A DNA stretch of 64,000 bases, from the NCBI GenBank assembly GCA_914767715.1, contig OU612066.1:27254283-27318282 (forward strand). The letters are read 5' to 3'. The notes under the pieces were generated by a model. That model was not told where the DNA came from and did no database searches. It saw only the letters and a list, made by a program, of their open reading frames with translations. Below, piece by piece: positions 48,180 to 60,200 of the stretch (positions are counted from its first letter, which is position 1; each line of letters starts with the position of its first letter). The DNA comes from Membranipora membranacea. Lineage: Eukaryota > Bryozoa > Gymnolaemata > Cheilostomatida > Membraniporidae. The position numbers and the translations under genes are program-made.

Positions 48180-48715
48180 TTATATGTGTCCTACCACCCT
48201 TCTCTCTCTGTTTGAGACGAATGTCTTGTACACAAAGAATCCGATAATCCCAAGAAGCATCAAGGTGAAGACTCCAAATAACACAATACCTGAAGAAAAA
48301 GAGCTGAGTAGGACATCCGCAACATCGACATTTAGTTCAACGTTTCTTGCATATAGACAATTAACCAGGATTGAACTAGTCTGAGCCCCTCAGACTCTTG
48401 CCCACCGTCCAACGGCCCCCTGCCCGGGATTGAACATGATTGACATGATTGAGAGGTCTTGCACATGGTGTTTTTCAGTGTACTATAAAATTTAAAAGCC
48501 TATTCACAATACTAAATGCAAAGACCAAGTTTGATGTGCACACAAGATATTTGACATGTGTTGAACTATAAAATTAAAAATCACATAACCCGTACCTGTT
48601 TGTGCAGTAGCACTTAATTTCATATCAGATTGTGAAGCTTCCGTATCAAACTCTGTCGTGATCATTTCTCCATCACTAGCCTCCACAATTTCACCTTGAG
48701 GCCATATCCCAAAAG
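48180..48715 (-). CDS. Two exons encoding an acidic stalk, transmembrane helix and short basic tail; possible alternative 3' end of the ZP gene
   Basis: Exon A is 48715-48596, preceded by a strong acceptor (TCTCTTCTTTCAG). It encodes FGIWPQGEIVEASDGEM and a polar, acidic stretch. Exon B is 48289-48180. It encodes IVLFGVFTLMLLGIIGFFVY, one clear membrane helix, then KTFVSNRERRVVGHI and a stop at 48180-48182. The two join in phase. Exon A needs one base from an upstream exon. The ZP gene's last exon contains a good internal donor at 54314/54313 (ATTG, then GTAAAC) in exactly that phase. A type I membrane tail is what many ZP proteins carry, so these are best read as alternative terminal exons of the ZP gene, 5.6 kb downstream. 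Linkage is inference; they could belong to another minus-strand gene. Confidence 0.5.
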
Positions 48716-48929
48716 CTGAAAGAAGAGAGCCACGCTTTAAACCAATCCAACCGGACTGAGTAACAAAATTAGTATCATTCGCATCAATCAAAGATACTAC
48801 CTGTCGCTTCACAAGATTTCAGGAGGAAATATAATCAAATGACAAACTTAGATTATTGTAACTTTTAAATTGTCTCGTGTTTGTCAGTAGTTTTGACTAG
48901 CATATGCAGAGGTGATAACTCTGAGGATA

Positions 48930-50000
48930 CATTTATATTTTTTCTGAGCAACTGATGGGAAGGTGACGAAGGCGCATGGCATGCCTCACTAGGTCTCAAC
49001 AGTCCAAAAAATTATATAGGGTAAACAGTGCACAGACAGTGGTTGAAATCTGCCGATGCAGTAGATTATGAGCGCTGTTACAACTTTTTGTCAAAAGTGA
49101 CAGACTGAGAGCCATGTTCGGCCTGGTCCTAGGGGTCTGGGTTCTAGACATTCCTCGGAGTATTAATTGCAGCCTCGGTGAGTCAAAGTTTAAGGCCAAA
49201 TCATTTGCTTTGCAATAAAACCTTATGGCGGAGAGGCTAGATCTTGGGCCTTATCTCCCAGGCCAGAGTTTCTCTGCTGTATTACAAATAGTTCGATAGT
49301 GCGAGAACTAGACTTATCTTGGAAATTGTGTCCGCCACAATAATCCTCTAGTCGGCCCAAGACTCTGTTGTAGGCTCGTCTAGTGCTGTCACTAATGGAA
49401 GCCATAACCATACAGTCAGCCTCCTGTTCTAGAGCTCAAATTTCTGCAAAAAACCAGGTACATATTATATTTTTGACTTGGTTTATACACCAACATAAAA
49501 TAATTCTCTTCAGCCATGATTTATTACTTAATAGTTCAATATTATTCGGGGTAATACCTCATCAACTCTCCTTTGATATGTTTTGGACATTTAGTGCCTG
49601 GCATGCAGCGGCATATGTTGGTGTTAAGCCAAACTGAGCAGTCCTGTCCACGTGAGAGTCTATCTGGGATAATGTTATCCTCAGTACGGATGTATTCCAT
49701 CCTGACTACTATATTGTGAGTCATGAGGATTGAAATGCACAGTTTTAAGAGTTGGTTTATCAACTTGTCCTGTGAGTAGAACTTAGTCAGAATGGACACT
49801 AAAGTCATATTGTTAGTTTTTATAAGTAAGCAACTATCACTTATCTGGTGTCTCCAGATGTGTAGGGCGGCGAAGATAGGGTACAGCTCCAATAGCACTA
49901 TGTTCTGAGAGGTCCACCAGGCGTCATCCCAAGTACCATCAAACCAATCAGGCCCCAGTACGGCTCCATAGCCAATCAATCCAGTGGAGTCCGTTTCCAT
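48930..50000 (-). mobile_element. DIRS-like tyrosine-recombinase retroelement relic (RNase H plus recombinase)
   Basis: The minus strand shows, in order, an RNase-H-type segment (TDSTGLIGYGAVLG, IVLLELYPIFAALHIWRH, EDNIIPDRLSRGQ), about 50000-49542. Next comes a tyrosine-recombinase N-terminal core-binding stretch (SDSTRRAYNRVLGRLEDYC), about 49411-49330. Then, in another frame, recombinase middle sequence (SAIRFYCKANDLALNFDS, then PRLQLILRGMSR) runs to about 49000. The RT-RNaseH-recombinase order is the hallmark of DIRS elements. The RT itself and the catalytic Arg-His-Arg-Tyr part are missing or unreadable, with frameshifts and stops throughout. It lies in the spacer between the two arms. 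Confidence 0.75.
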
Positions 50001-53000
50001 CAGTGGAATGAAATTACAAATCAGCTGTATTCCATCTTATTACAAAGGGATATCTGCGCTTCTATCAAATAAACAGGGAAGGCAGTAATATGTGTACAAT
50101 ACAGTTGTTACCCGGACCAAATTTTAAACAATAGGGTGTTCAAATCTGTAGTCGTGCTCCCTTGTAACTGGGAAAATTGAAAAAACCAAGTCTGTGCATG
50201 AAATCCTCTGCCCAGCTTTCCAATCGCATGTAATGAATGAAATAAGATTTCCAAAGCGTACACGCACTTAAAAACAATTTGTAAAATTATCTTATCGAAT
50301 TACTATCCACATTGCTGTGATGGTTTCGTAATGAGGACATCACAAGCTCACTCATCTGTTTTCATAAAGATGCCAGCTGTTCTGACCTTTCACCTTCATC
50401 CTCATATCAGTTCACTGTTGGAGTGCCTTGCCCTTCATAAATACACAAACAATTTTAATCTAAAAAATCCATTTCTTACAAAATGGTTATTTCTCTTTAT
50501 TGCAGAACTGAGAGGAGACAATAAGCTTATTCGCCTGTCAATAGACGTCTGTTGTCAAGGCGACCACATTATTTACTAGGCGTGCATTCAGGCGAATGAA
50601 ATGGCACTAAAAATTATTTTTAGCCAATAATAGAGGCGACCAAGTCTGATGAAAACAGCTTTACAACAGCGATTCGAATAAACACATTAATCACAATTTT
50701 ACCATGTTTGTTATTGAGTAATGGCTGGTGACCTTGAGTTCTTTGCTGCTGTCCTGTTATCATAACCTTGACGCCTAGAATTAAATCTGTTAGCCACTTG
50801 TTAGGCGTGCTATTATTAAGGGGTCCAAAATTAACTCAAGCAGGTTTTATCACGACCAGGTTTTATTGAGTGCCTCTCCTTCAATAAATGCCTATAAATC
50901 ATTTATTGATTTATTATCTTGGACGTGTATTAACCAGCGAATAAGCTTAACGTGCCATCCATATGAACTGTATGAAGTTAGAGCCTCATGAAATAACATT
51001 TCCTTTTGTTAGCATATGGTTTAACGATTATATTTTGCTTTTTTTAAACAGTTATACTTTTATTTCAACAAATGATTTCATTTACATTACCACCTGCCTG
51101 TACGTTGGATTTCAGTTTGTACATAAAAATATAATTGCATTGTTCTTTATCTGGTTGCTTTGGTCTGTGGTTGGATAGCTGTGGTATTTCCAGCTGTTTA
51201 TCGGCATCTATTCCATTCTTAATGGTTGATAACTTATGCCAAAGAAAAAGATCAGAAAAAAAAACATTGATCTGATAAAACAGGGCGTATCCTGAGTTGA
51301 GAGAGAAGCGAAAAGTTGAAAGATGATAATGATGCATGAATGATTTAACGTTTTATAGTAGAGCGTTTGGACGTGGGCAAATTATTGAACATGTATGCAA
51401 AGAATGTTTTCAAGAAAATTTGTACCGAGTATTCTCAAGGCAATTTGGTTTTTACTTGATTTACCTTGGTGAGAAGAAATACAATATCAATTTAAGATTA
51501 GCACAGGTGTGCGGCACCTGAGCAACATGGTCCATGTTTGCGGTATCTAAATAAGCTACAAATGTCGATGTAGGCAACCTAAAACAGACGCTCAAAAACA
51601 CTAGAATAATCTGATTTACCGTTGTATTTGAAGGGTATAGTATAAAGTCTCTGTGTTCTTGGTACCCAAATGCCACCAGGAATTGCTTGTCCTAAAAGTT
51701 ATGCACTCTGGCACGATAGGAGATTTAGCATTGCAGAGTTCTTACAGTTTTACCCCACAATGCTGGTGGTTTTAGGGTGGGGTATTGTTCATAAGCAGGC
51801 ATACAAACAAAGATCTTCTTTATTGGTATACCTTTGACTATTCCATACAGCGTACATCTATAAACAAAAACCGGCCGTAGCAGACACGAGGAGGTTATCG
51901 GCAGTAGTTCTTTTGCCAACAACAATAAAAGTATAATTCCAAAGCTTCAGTACAAACTCATCCATATGTCGACACCAAGGTTGACCAGTTGCAGACCAGA
52001 TTTTCAGATCAGAAAGTGTCACACTGTCAGTTATAATGGATAAACAGAAAAAAAGGTGCAACTTTATATTGAGTTAGGTTCTGTCTGTCAGCTTGACTTA
52101 CCGTCATACCATCAGCAACTAAAGGGTCCTAGAGGTGAGTTTAGCTGACTATCAGCATCATTCTTCTCATCAAGGTTATAAAACATCAGGTCTGTAATAG
52201 GAATTGTAATAGGAGGGTAACTGAGTAAAAGTGTGATGGCCGCTAATAATGGAAATCACATGTTAACATATTTTGTTGTTTCCTCTTTACAAACTGCTTC
52301 ATCATTTTTGTCTCCAAATAGAGGCCTTTGTGTTCTTTGATCGTTCAAAGTCCCAATAATCGATTTTTACTAATTCATAATAAGATGCACCAGAAATGAT
52401 CATTAAAGCAAGAAGTAACCTGCTACTTCTTGGTTGAACAACCAGCCTATTACAAAGAGTTCTAAGAAATGCCGGACAGTGCACTCAATTCAAATTTCTG
52501 GCTGATTGCCACCTGTTGCCAAACAAATATCACTGACATATTTCATTTCTCCTAAGTCTAACTTTGCCGATAAAGACATGACTCGGTAATACTGTGTACA
52601 AACCACATCTCAAGTAGGTTTGTTGGGTAGTGAGCGACAATCCAATGTGGTACAGCTGATTCAATCGTTAGAAAGCTGTTTGTAAAATAGCATAATTATG
52701 TCAACAAATGTTTTGAGCGCAGCTAGCTTGATTTCAAAATAAGACATCAAGTGTTCCAGATTTACAAGCCAGCACCATGATGGACATGTTCCAAAGGACA
52801 CAACATTTTGAAAAAATCTGAGATGATACGTTTTCAATTACCCTTAGATAGTACACCCATTGTTACGTATAGCAAGTTGTAAGCATGTGCAATGAAACCA
52901 GAACAACGGTCGTGAAATGATGGAGTTGTCTGAACCCTTATGACTGACATGTCTTTATTTTTCCAACGCCTACTATCTGTATCTGTGTGGTCGTTTGTGT

Positions 53001-54242
53001 TGGATGTATGTATTAGCTATAGGTTTATTGCAGTAATTTGATTGTACCCATCAAATGTTGTTGGGAAAAGGTGGAAAACTCCAAAATATGATACTAACAT
53101 AGTTTCAACTACCGAAAATTCCCTGGTCAGGCTCTTTATGAAAGTGTTTATAGCTGTAAGTTATCATAAAAACATTGATCAGATTAAAGCAGAACATAAT
53201 CTGAAGATTGATCTTGCAGGTTATAACGTTCGCCTGGAAATTGGCAGATCCCAGTTTGTCCTACCTTGATCCTAATCTTGATTTCATGTTGTATATGTTG
53301 CGCTTAGTTGTGTTTAAACATGGGTTAAAGCAGTAGTGGAGCGACAGCGAGTTCTATTGGCGACCACAGTTGACCTCGGTCTAGAGAGAACTCAACCAAA
53401 ACCTACCTTACTCACAGACAAAGTCATCCTTACAAGTCTGTCCTTGACTGCCTAGCCCTGAGTCAGGTGTCAGAACCAGCTAGGTTAAAAACTGGAAGAC
53501 ATATCCTATCATTGAAGATTGACCTCTTTAAGATCATCAGTAGAGATATATTTCAATTTAAGCCCTCAGATAAAGCTTAATGATTTTAATCAGTGTGGTT
53601 TACAATTATGTGGCAACTAACTTGTGCCACATTTGAGATGAAAAATGACCAGCATTAGAAAGCATTGTCTATGCAAAAACTATTCAAGTATGTTGATATT
53701 TGACATACAGGAGCAGAGGTCGACAGCCTGACTTATTCACCAATAGCAGAGGAGTTGCGTACACAAACATAAAAGCAAAGTTAAGAACAGTTGGTGACTG
53801 GTGTGGACTGTGATACTTTGTCATGGATTAATTTTATTCCAAAAAATTCATCGGTCGAATTTCAAAGGCTGCTAACTCTGTTAATAGAAAGTGCTTCCTG
53901 ACATACCTAATTTAATACCAATACATGGCGGATACATCCGGACACTTACATGAACCAACAAGTAGATCACAAAGTAATACTGTTTTATTTCCCATAACCA
54001 ACCGTGTTTATTATTTTGCAAATTTTCAAAAAAATCCACATTTACTTGTCATTCAGCAGGATTAAGTTCAACATAATTCAAATTGTGTATTAAATCTGCC
54101 AACATGACACGCTTAATTAAAACAATTAATAATACATTCCTCCACCAATATATTTATAGCATCAAATATCACAACTGAAAACAATATCAGAGTAAGTTGG
54201 CTGATAGTTGAAGCTCAGATGTACATGATGGGAGTACAGCCA

Positions 54243-57200
54243 CTATTTAAATATGAACGGTCCAGCTGAAGCAAAGACGGTTTTCTCGGACGGGCCTCTT
54301 AGGGATCGTTTACCAATCACAGCATCGTAATTTGTATTCTTTGGACAGTTATGTGTGCATCTATAAGAGAAAATACAAGAATAAGGATCAACTGATTGAA
54401 CAGAGCAGTTTCTAGAAAGTTGTGACTAAACAACACTAGGCCCATAGATAAGGAGCCATTGTTGCGAATGGGTTGGGCATCATATAAAACAGTTGGCATG
54501 TTTCTCAGTTACTTTTTTAGGCAAAATTTGAAAAATCTGATGATAATACTGAACAGCCAAATCGGTTATTGCTTAACCCTCTACATTCTATACCAGACAC
54601 TCATTCCCGTCATTTGTAACGAAACGAAACGTAACAAATTGAGACAAGTATGCACTTGAGACAGATTGAGACAGCTATGGCAGCTATGCACTTGGAAAAA
54701 CTGAAGCTGTCAAATTCAGAGATTCCCTTATCTGGATATGCTAGTAAATGCTTCATAGAACACTTATAGCCTTGGCAGGCTGTCGGGGTGGGTGGGGGAG
54801 GGGGGGGGCGACACAGACCTGTCTCATTTTCATAAATTCGGATTTACGATATAGACTATAACTAACACAAATATCTTTGTTAGTTTAACCAAGGAGTAGT
54901 CCTTGGTTTGACTTTTTGATTCTTCTTCTTATTCCGTGTGATTCCCTGTTCATTTGGCATGTCGTACTGTTTGTAAAACTACTACTTACTTGGGCTAAGC
55001 TATTAGAGACTGGCTGGAGTGAAGTAGATTTATTTCAATTCAATGTCTTGATCCACAGACATCAACACACAGACATTTATTTAGTTTATTAATCATGTTG
55101 TGATCACAAGACCAGTAGACCATAGAATAAAATCTGACAACTCTTATTCTAATTCAACTGTTGCAATTTATTTTTGAGTTGTCCTCTCTTTCCAAATGAA
55201 TTTACCTAGGCTGTCCACCCCTTTCCCTCACCAACCCCCGACAGCCTGCCCAGGCTAGAACACTTAGATAACATTGATGCTGATGGAATATCACATAATC
55301 TTAACCAAGAAGCTCTGAAAACCAATGATAAAACAAAATAGACCCGTTATTATTACAAGTCTCTCTTTCAGTGATTATGTAAGAATGTTGATGTTACATT
55401 TATTACCTTCTCATATCTTCAGTGCTGCACACAAACACGCTACAATGTAAGTATACACTCTCTCCCCTGTGCTCTGAGAAGGACTTGGTCAGCACTGAGA
55501 ATCTACTGGAACTGAAGATGCTGGTGCCGTATGCGGTCTGACATCTGTAATGTGATAAAATGTATGGATAAAATGATGGTAAGTACATTACATTGTTTTT
55601 AGAAATACTAAATTGAGCTTGCGAAAACACATGTAAAGCTCTTTCAAAGTCAAGTCTCTGGTAATATAGACAGTGAATAATCCGCTAGATCATACTGTCA
55701 ATTTTAGTTCGAACAACCACTATCAATGCTTATAATTATTGATATGTGGTAAGCAAGGAGTAACAGGGGAGAGGGAAAACAACTCCAAAATTGTTGTTAA
55801 CAAGTGAATAGAATGAATTGAAACTCCCCCAGCGGGAAAAGTTTCTCACCCATTTTGAATCACAAGCTGGGTTTTCCTCCTATCATTAGGGTCGCTTGCT
55901 CTTGAGACGCTGCAGTCATCGAGTGCTACCCTGAGATTAGGGTCACTGTTGGTCACACCAATATCTCCAAACAGGTGTCTGCCCTCGGCAATATCGATAT
56001 TACCTCCGTTGCTAATCAAGTTTGTGAATGTGTTATCGTCAAATACGTTCAAGCTAAAAGTAAATATTAATCAATGTTTTTTTGCAGACAGTGTGACCAT
56101 TCATCAACGCAGTTACACAAGAGAAGCTTAACAGTTGCACAAAATGACCAAACTAAGTCTAGGATGATCCTTCATTGTCAAGGTGAAAAATAATATGTGG
56201 ATCAAGTGATGGTGTTAGAATTTTATAAAATGAGTCCTGATCAAATGGTTCACCTACAAGTAACCTCACTCCCTTACTTCATTTCCTGACAGTCTACTAA
56301 AAAGTATAAAGTTAATAAACGTTTCCCATTTTAATGGAATAAAAAATAACAATGCTATGGTATTTGACTATTAAATGTGATTACTCACTTGATATATAAA
56401 TCAGAGGTTACTTTATGTGCAGTGTCGATTGTGTAATTTTTAGAAGACACCGTGCAGTTGAGAACATTGTTGTAACCCTTCATTGGGTAGCTGCAACTGT
56501 GAGTCAACATCACCTCGGAGAAGTACTTAACCTTCGATTGCATGTTCTTTGCGTAAACCAGTGAATTAGTGAAGACAATTCGATCTCCATCCATCTACAG
56601 AAAATATTATGAGTTGATCATCAAGTTTGCAAAGGATTTTTATGTTGGTCAACATCACCAGTCAATCAATTGACAAAATATGACGACTGGTTTTTGCTAT
56701 AGTTTATGCACATACACTGTGCTAGGATAGCTGGTTGAAGCATTTCATTACAAACCACTTCGGGTGGGGAAAATAGTTTAAACTGTATTGGGAGGTCCCT
56801 GGTAGTATATCTAATCCAATATATGGATTCCCCATGGTTTTTTTTACATCCATAGGTCCAACTTCCAAGTCTCTGTGACAATCCTGTAAGCAATAATGAC
56901 CTGAAACAGAAGTGCTGACTTTATTTGTTAGAAAACTTTTTATTTGGGAATCCCTCCTTCAAGATGACATTTATTGGAGAAGGTAACATTACCGCTGTTG
57001 CTATGTTACAACCTAAAAATTGGATGTTTTCTGTTGGTGTTTTCTTCTCATAAAACACTTTTAGTGTCTTGTAACACATTATCTTCGTCTAGTAGAGTTG
57101 AAATATACTCTAGTTTAGTCAGGAGATGGGTACTAGACAATTTGTTAGAAAACTTTTTATTTAGGAAACCCTCCTTCAGGATGACATAGTGGCGGAACTA

Positions 57201-60200
57201 ACAACATCGCAATCACTATAATATGCGTGTTTTCTGTTGTTGTTTTCTGCTCATGAAACACCGGTTAAGGAGGGATTCCCAAATAAAAAGTTTTCTAACT
57301 AATAAAGTCAGCACTTCTGTTTCAGTTCATTATTTCTCACAGGATGGTCACAGAGATTTGGAAGTTGGATCTATAGATGTGAAAGGACATGTGGAATCCA
57401 TATGTTGGGTTAGATGTACTACCAGGGACCTCAACACAGATAATCTTTAAACTGTGCCGGGATAGCTGGTATAGCATTTCATGAAATGTTGATGTATCAT
57501 AGCCCTATTTTCTTAACATACAACGATATTGAGAACAACCTGTTACATAGTTTTTTTTTGCACACAGTCTCATTTGCCCTCATTGCATTGATCGGTGATG
57601 AATAAAGTTACTATCTATCTATCTAGTTTTAAAATGAAATCCAGTACACTATGTAGACTGCAATATCAAAATCTTCCATTATAACTTGGTCTCTTGAAAT
57701 CTACCTCTATCTTTGCGCCACAATTTATGAGCGGGATGCTGAAAACAATATGGTCTCCTTCAATTTCAGCACTGAATCCTTGACAATTGCTTTTCAATGG
57801 CTCCAGGTCAGTAGGTGAAGATACTGGCAGCACGGAACGGTCAAATGTCAGCTTCATAGAGCTTGCAAGGCATTGCAACTTCACTCCTTTGTCGACTATG
57901 ACAGGCAGAGATTGATTCACTGCTCCACGATGCTCTCTTTGGATCTGGTCATCTTGATAACATGATGAAAAGGTGGTCAAGAATATTGAAAGCATATATT
58001 TAGCTTAGAGTGAAAAAAATATTTTGCTTATTAATCAGGCAAAGACCTTATCCCTGGATAATACAAATTTGGTCCAGTCGTATTTTTTTTATTGTGTCTC
58101 CTTTTAGTTGTGTTTGCCACAACAGAACCAACACTCTTATTTTCAATTACGGGGTTTGAAGTCAAAATCCAGAACCCAATGAGAAAAATTTGGATTTTTT
58201 ATAGTCTTGAATTTGGGAGAGAAAGGTTATCAGCGTTCGAATGAGTTTCTCCTCAATCCACGAGCACATCTTGGTATATTTTTACCATTAGAGATTTGTC
58301 TTTTCTATTGTCGTGAGTGTGTAACTCCATATCATATTAATGTGAAAACAGGGAGGGTCGCAGGTGCCTGGTCAAAAATTTCCAACAACGTGAAATGTAC
58401 TCGACGACAATTCCACGATAGGGAGAAGGCAATCGAGAGATTTCGCAACTTCTCTAAGGACTTCATTGGTATCTCTATCCTACCTGATTTATCGATCTTG
58501 ATTTTCATGGTTACTCCAGTTATTGATGATCCATTCCAAATATCATACATGATCGGTTCACAAGTTAAACAGCTGTCAGAACAGTCTCTGTGCCACCATC
58601 CTCCCTCAAAGGCTTCTAAAATTACAGACATGTGTACAGTTAAATACACGGACATCAAGTTACTCTATCTCTCAAAGGTTGAAAAATTATATTATTCCTT
58701 CCCCATGATAATCATTAGTGCTTTAACATGGAAGGAATATATTTCTTAGGTCAGAGTCATGGTAAACCTGTGTTAGAATTGAGTGGAAACTGGTGGGAAC
58801 TCAGTTACCACAAAGAAATATAGAGGGGGAACTACTTTAACACTTTTCCCACTAGATTCTGTGGAAAAAAATGTCTCTTTTCCACCATGTATCAATCATA
58901 TTATCAATCAGTGATCATACTATTACAGATCTGTTGACCAAGGGAGTAGAGTACCCACTAAGTCCACTGAGTCCACCATGGTCAACACTTGGCATGGCAT
59001 GGAATGTTTATTACCTGCGCAATTCCCTTTAGATTTGTCATTATCCTTGTCATAAGTGCTGAACATAACATTTAATGGATCTTCGGAGCTACCATTACCC
59101 CTGATATCCCCAGCATCTCCACTGTATCCAGAAAGTTCTAAAATCCCAAAACCTTCATTAAAAAATATGAACATACCTGAACTCAATTTAAAGCTTACTA
59201 ACCAGTTTCATAGGATCACCACAAACCATAGTGTGTATAACACTAGGATTGTAGTTTTGCTGTCAGAACAATGACGTTGACGATGTAGACATGTCCTCAA
59301 TGCAGGCAGCCTGTTATAAAGCCTGCTCCTCTCACTCAGTCGTCAGTGAATAAAGCTTGTTAAAATTAGCAGGAGACCGGGTTAACTGTTTTACGTTTAT
59401 GTTTGAGTTTTTCTCACACTATACTTTTACTCTAACCATAGGTTTAGGTGATGTATTAACTTTTCTACTTTCCAATAGTAATGATGAAAGGGTGTGACTG
59501 ACATTGACACATGTCAAAATTCTGATCAAGTATGGCTGGTTCTTGGCTGTTTGAATTACTGTTAACAGTTTTAATTTGGGGGGTCTTTTGAACTGAGCAT
59601 GGTAAGATTCTGCTTTGTAGATGGGTATCATCTTCAGATTATTTCAGTATTTTGTTAATGGTATTTTGCAGTATCTGAATTCGTCGGATAGCAACTATTA
59701 TTTCTTACCTTCAAGTTCATATCCCTCGCTTTCTCTTGCAACTCGAAAATTTTGATATTCAGAATAGGCTCCATCTCCGTCCTCATGTTCGAGATCAATT
59801 CTCATCTTAACATCGTAACTACTAGTTAGATAGTGGAGGAAGTCTAATCCTGTAAAATAGCATATGATAAAAAATGCTTAATAAACAAAATCTAAAGTAG
59901 TTTTCATGAGTAAAACTCTAAAGCAAGTAACAAAATAGTGGTTTTGAGAACCAGTTCTCATGTAATCAATTTGTTGGCTCTGATTGGTGGGTGAGCCTAC
60001 ACATCGGCTAATTCTCGTGGAGCAATAAGACACTAGACAGAATTTTGGTATTGACAGCCAATGCGGTTTGTGACCAGCACAGTTTTCAAGGCTCTATCAA
60101 GTTGAGTTTGAGTGTCTTTAGGCAAGAAAGAGAAAGCTCATTTTGTTAATATAACCGCATTCAGTCAAGAGGGTCTTCATAAATAGAAATCTAGTTATTA

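Larger units (their letters stand above)
50952..58623 (-). repeat. Right arm of the large inverted duplication
   Basis: Reverse-complement counterpart of 40201-47583. It contains the apparently intact last seven exons of the ZP gene. The inner boundary is at the shared ATATGGATGG-type junction (47583 against 50952). The outer boundary is just inside the intron before the last FReD exon (58623 against 40201). Stretches without a partner in the other arm include 52292-52900, 54767-55257 and 56715-57485. Confidence 0.9.

Noticed and set aside
48360-48440. tRNA-like sequence on the minus strand with a TAGTTCAATCC box-B-like motif
   Set aside because: Box A and stems are too weak to support either a tRNA gene or a definite SINE.
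48716-48812. N-terminal extension of the 48.6-48.7 kb open frame (begins at a GTG codon)
   Set aside because: A strong pyrimidine-rich acceptor just before 48715 marks the exon start. The extension lacks an ATG and has a stop directly upstream.
58207-58749. 180-codon open frame on the plus strand
   Set aside because: It is antisense to the last FReD exon (58484-58615), whose minus-strand reading is clearly homologous to fibrinogen-related domains.
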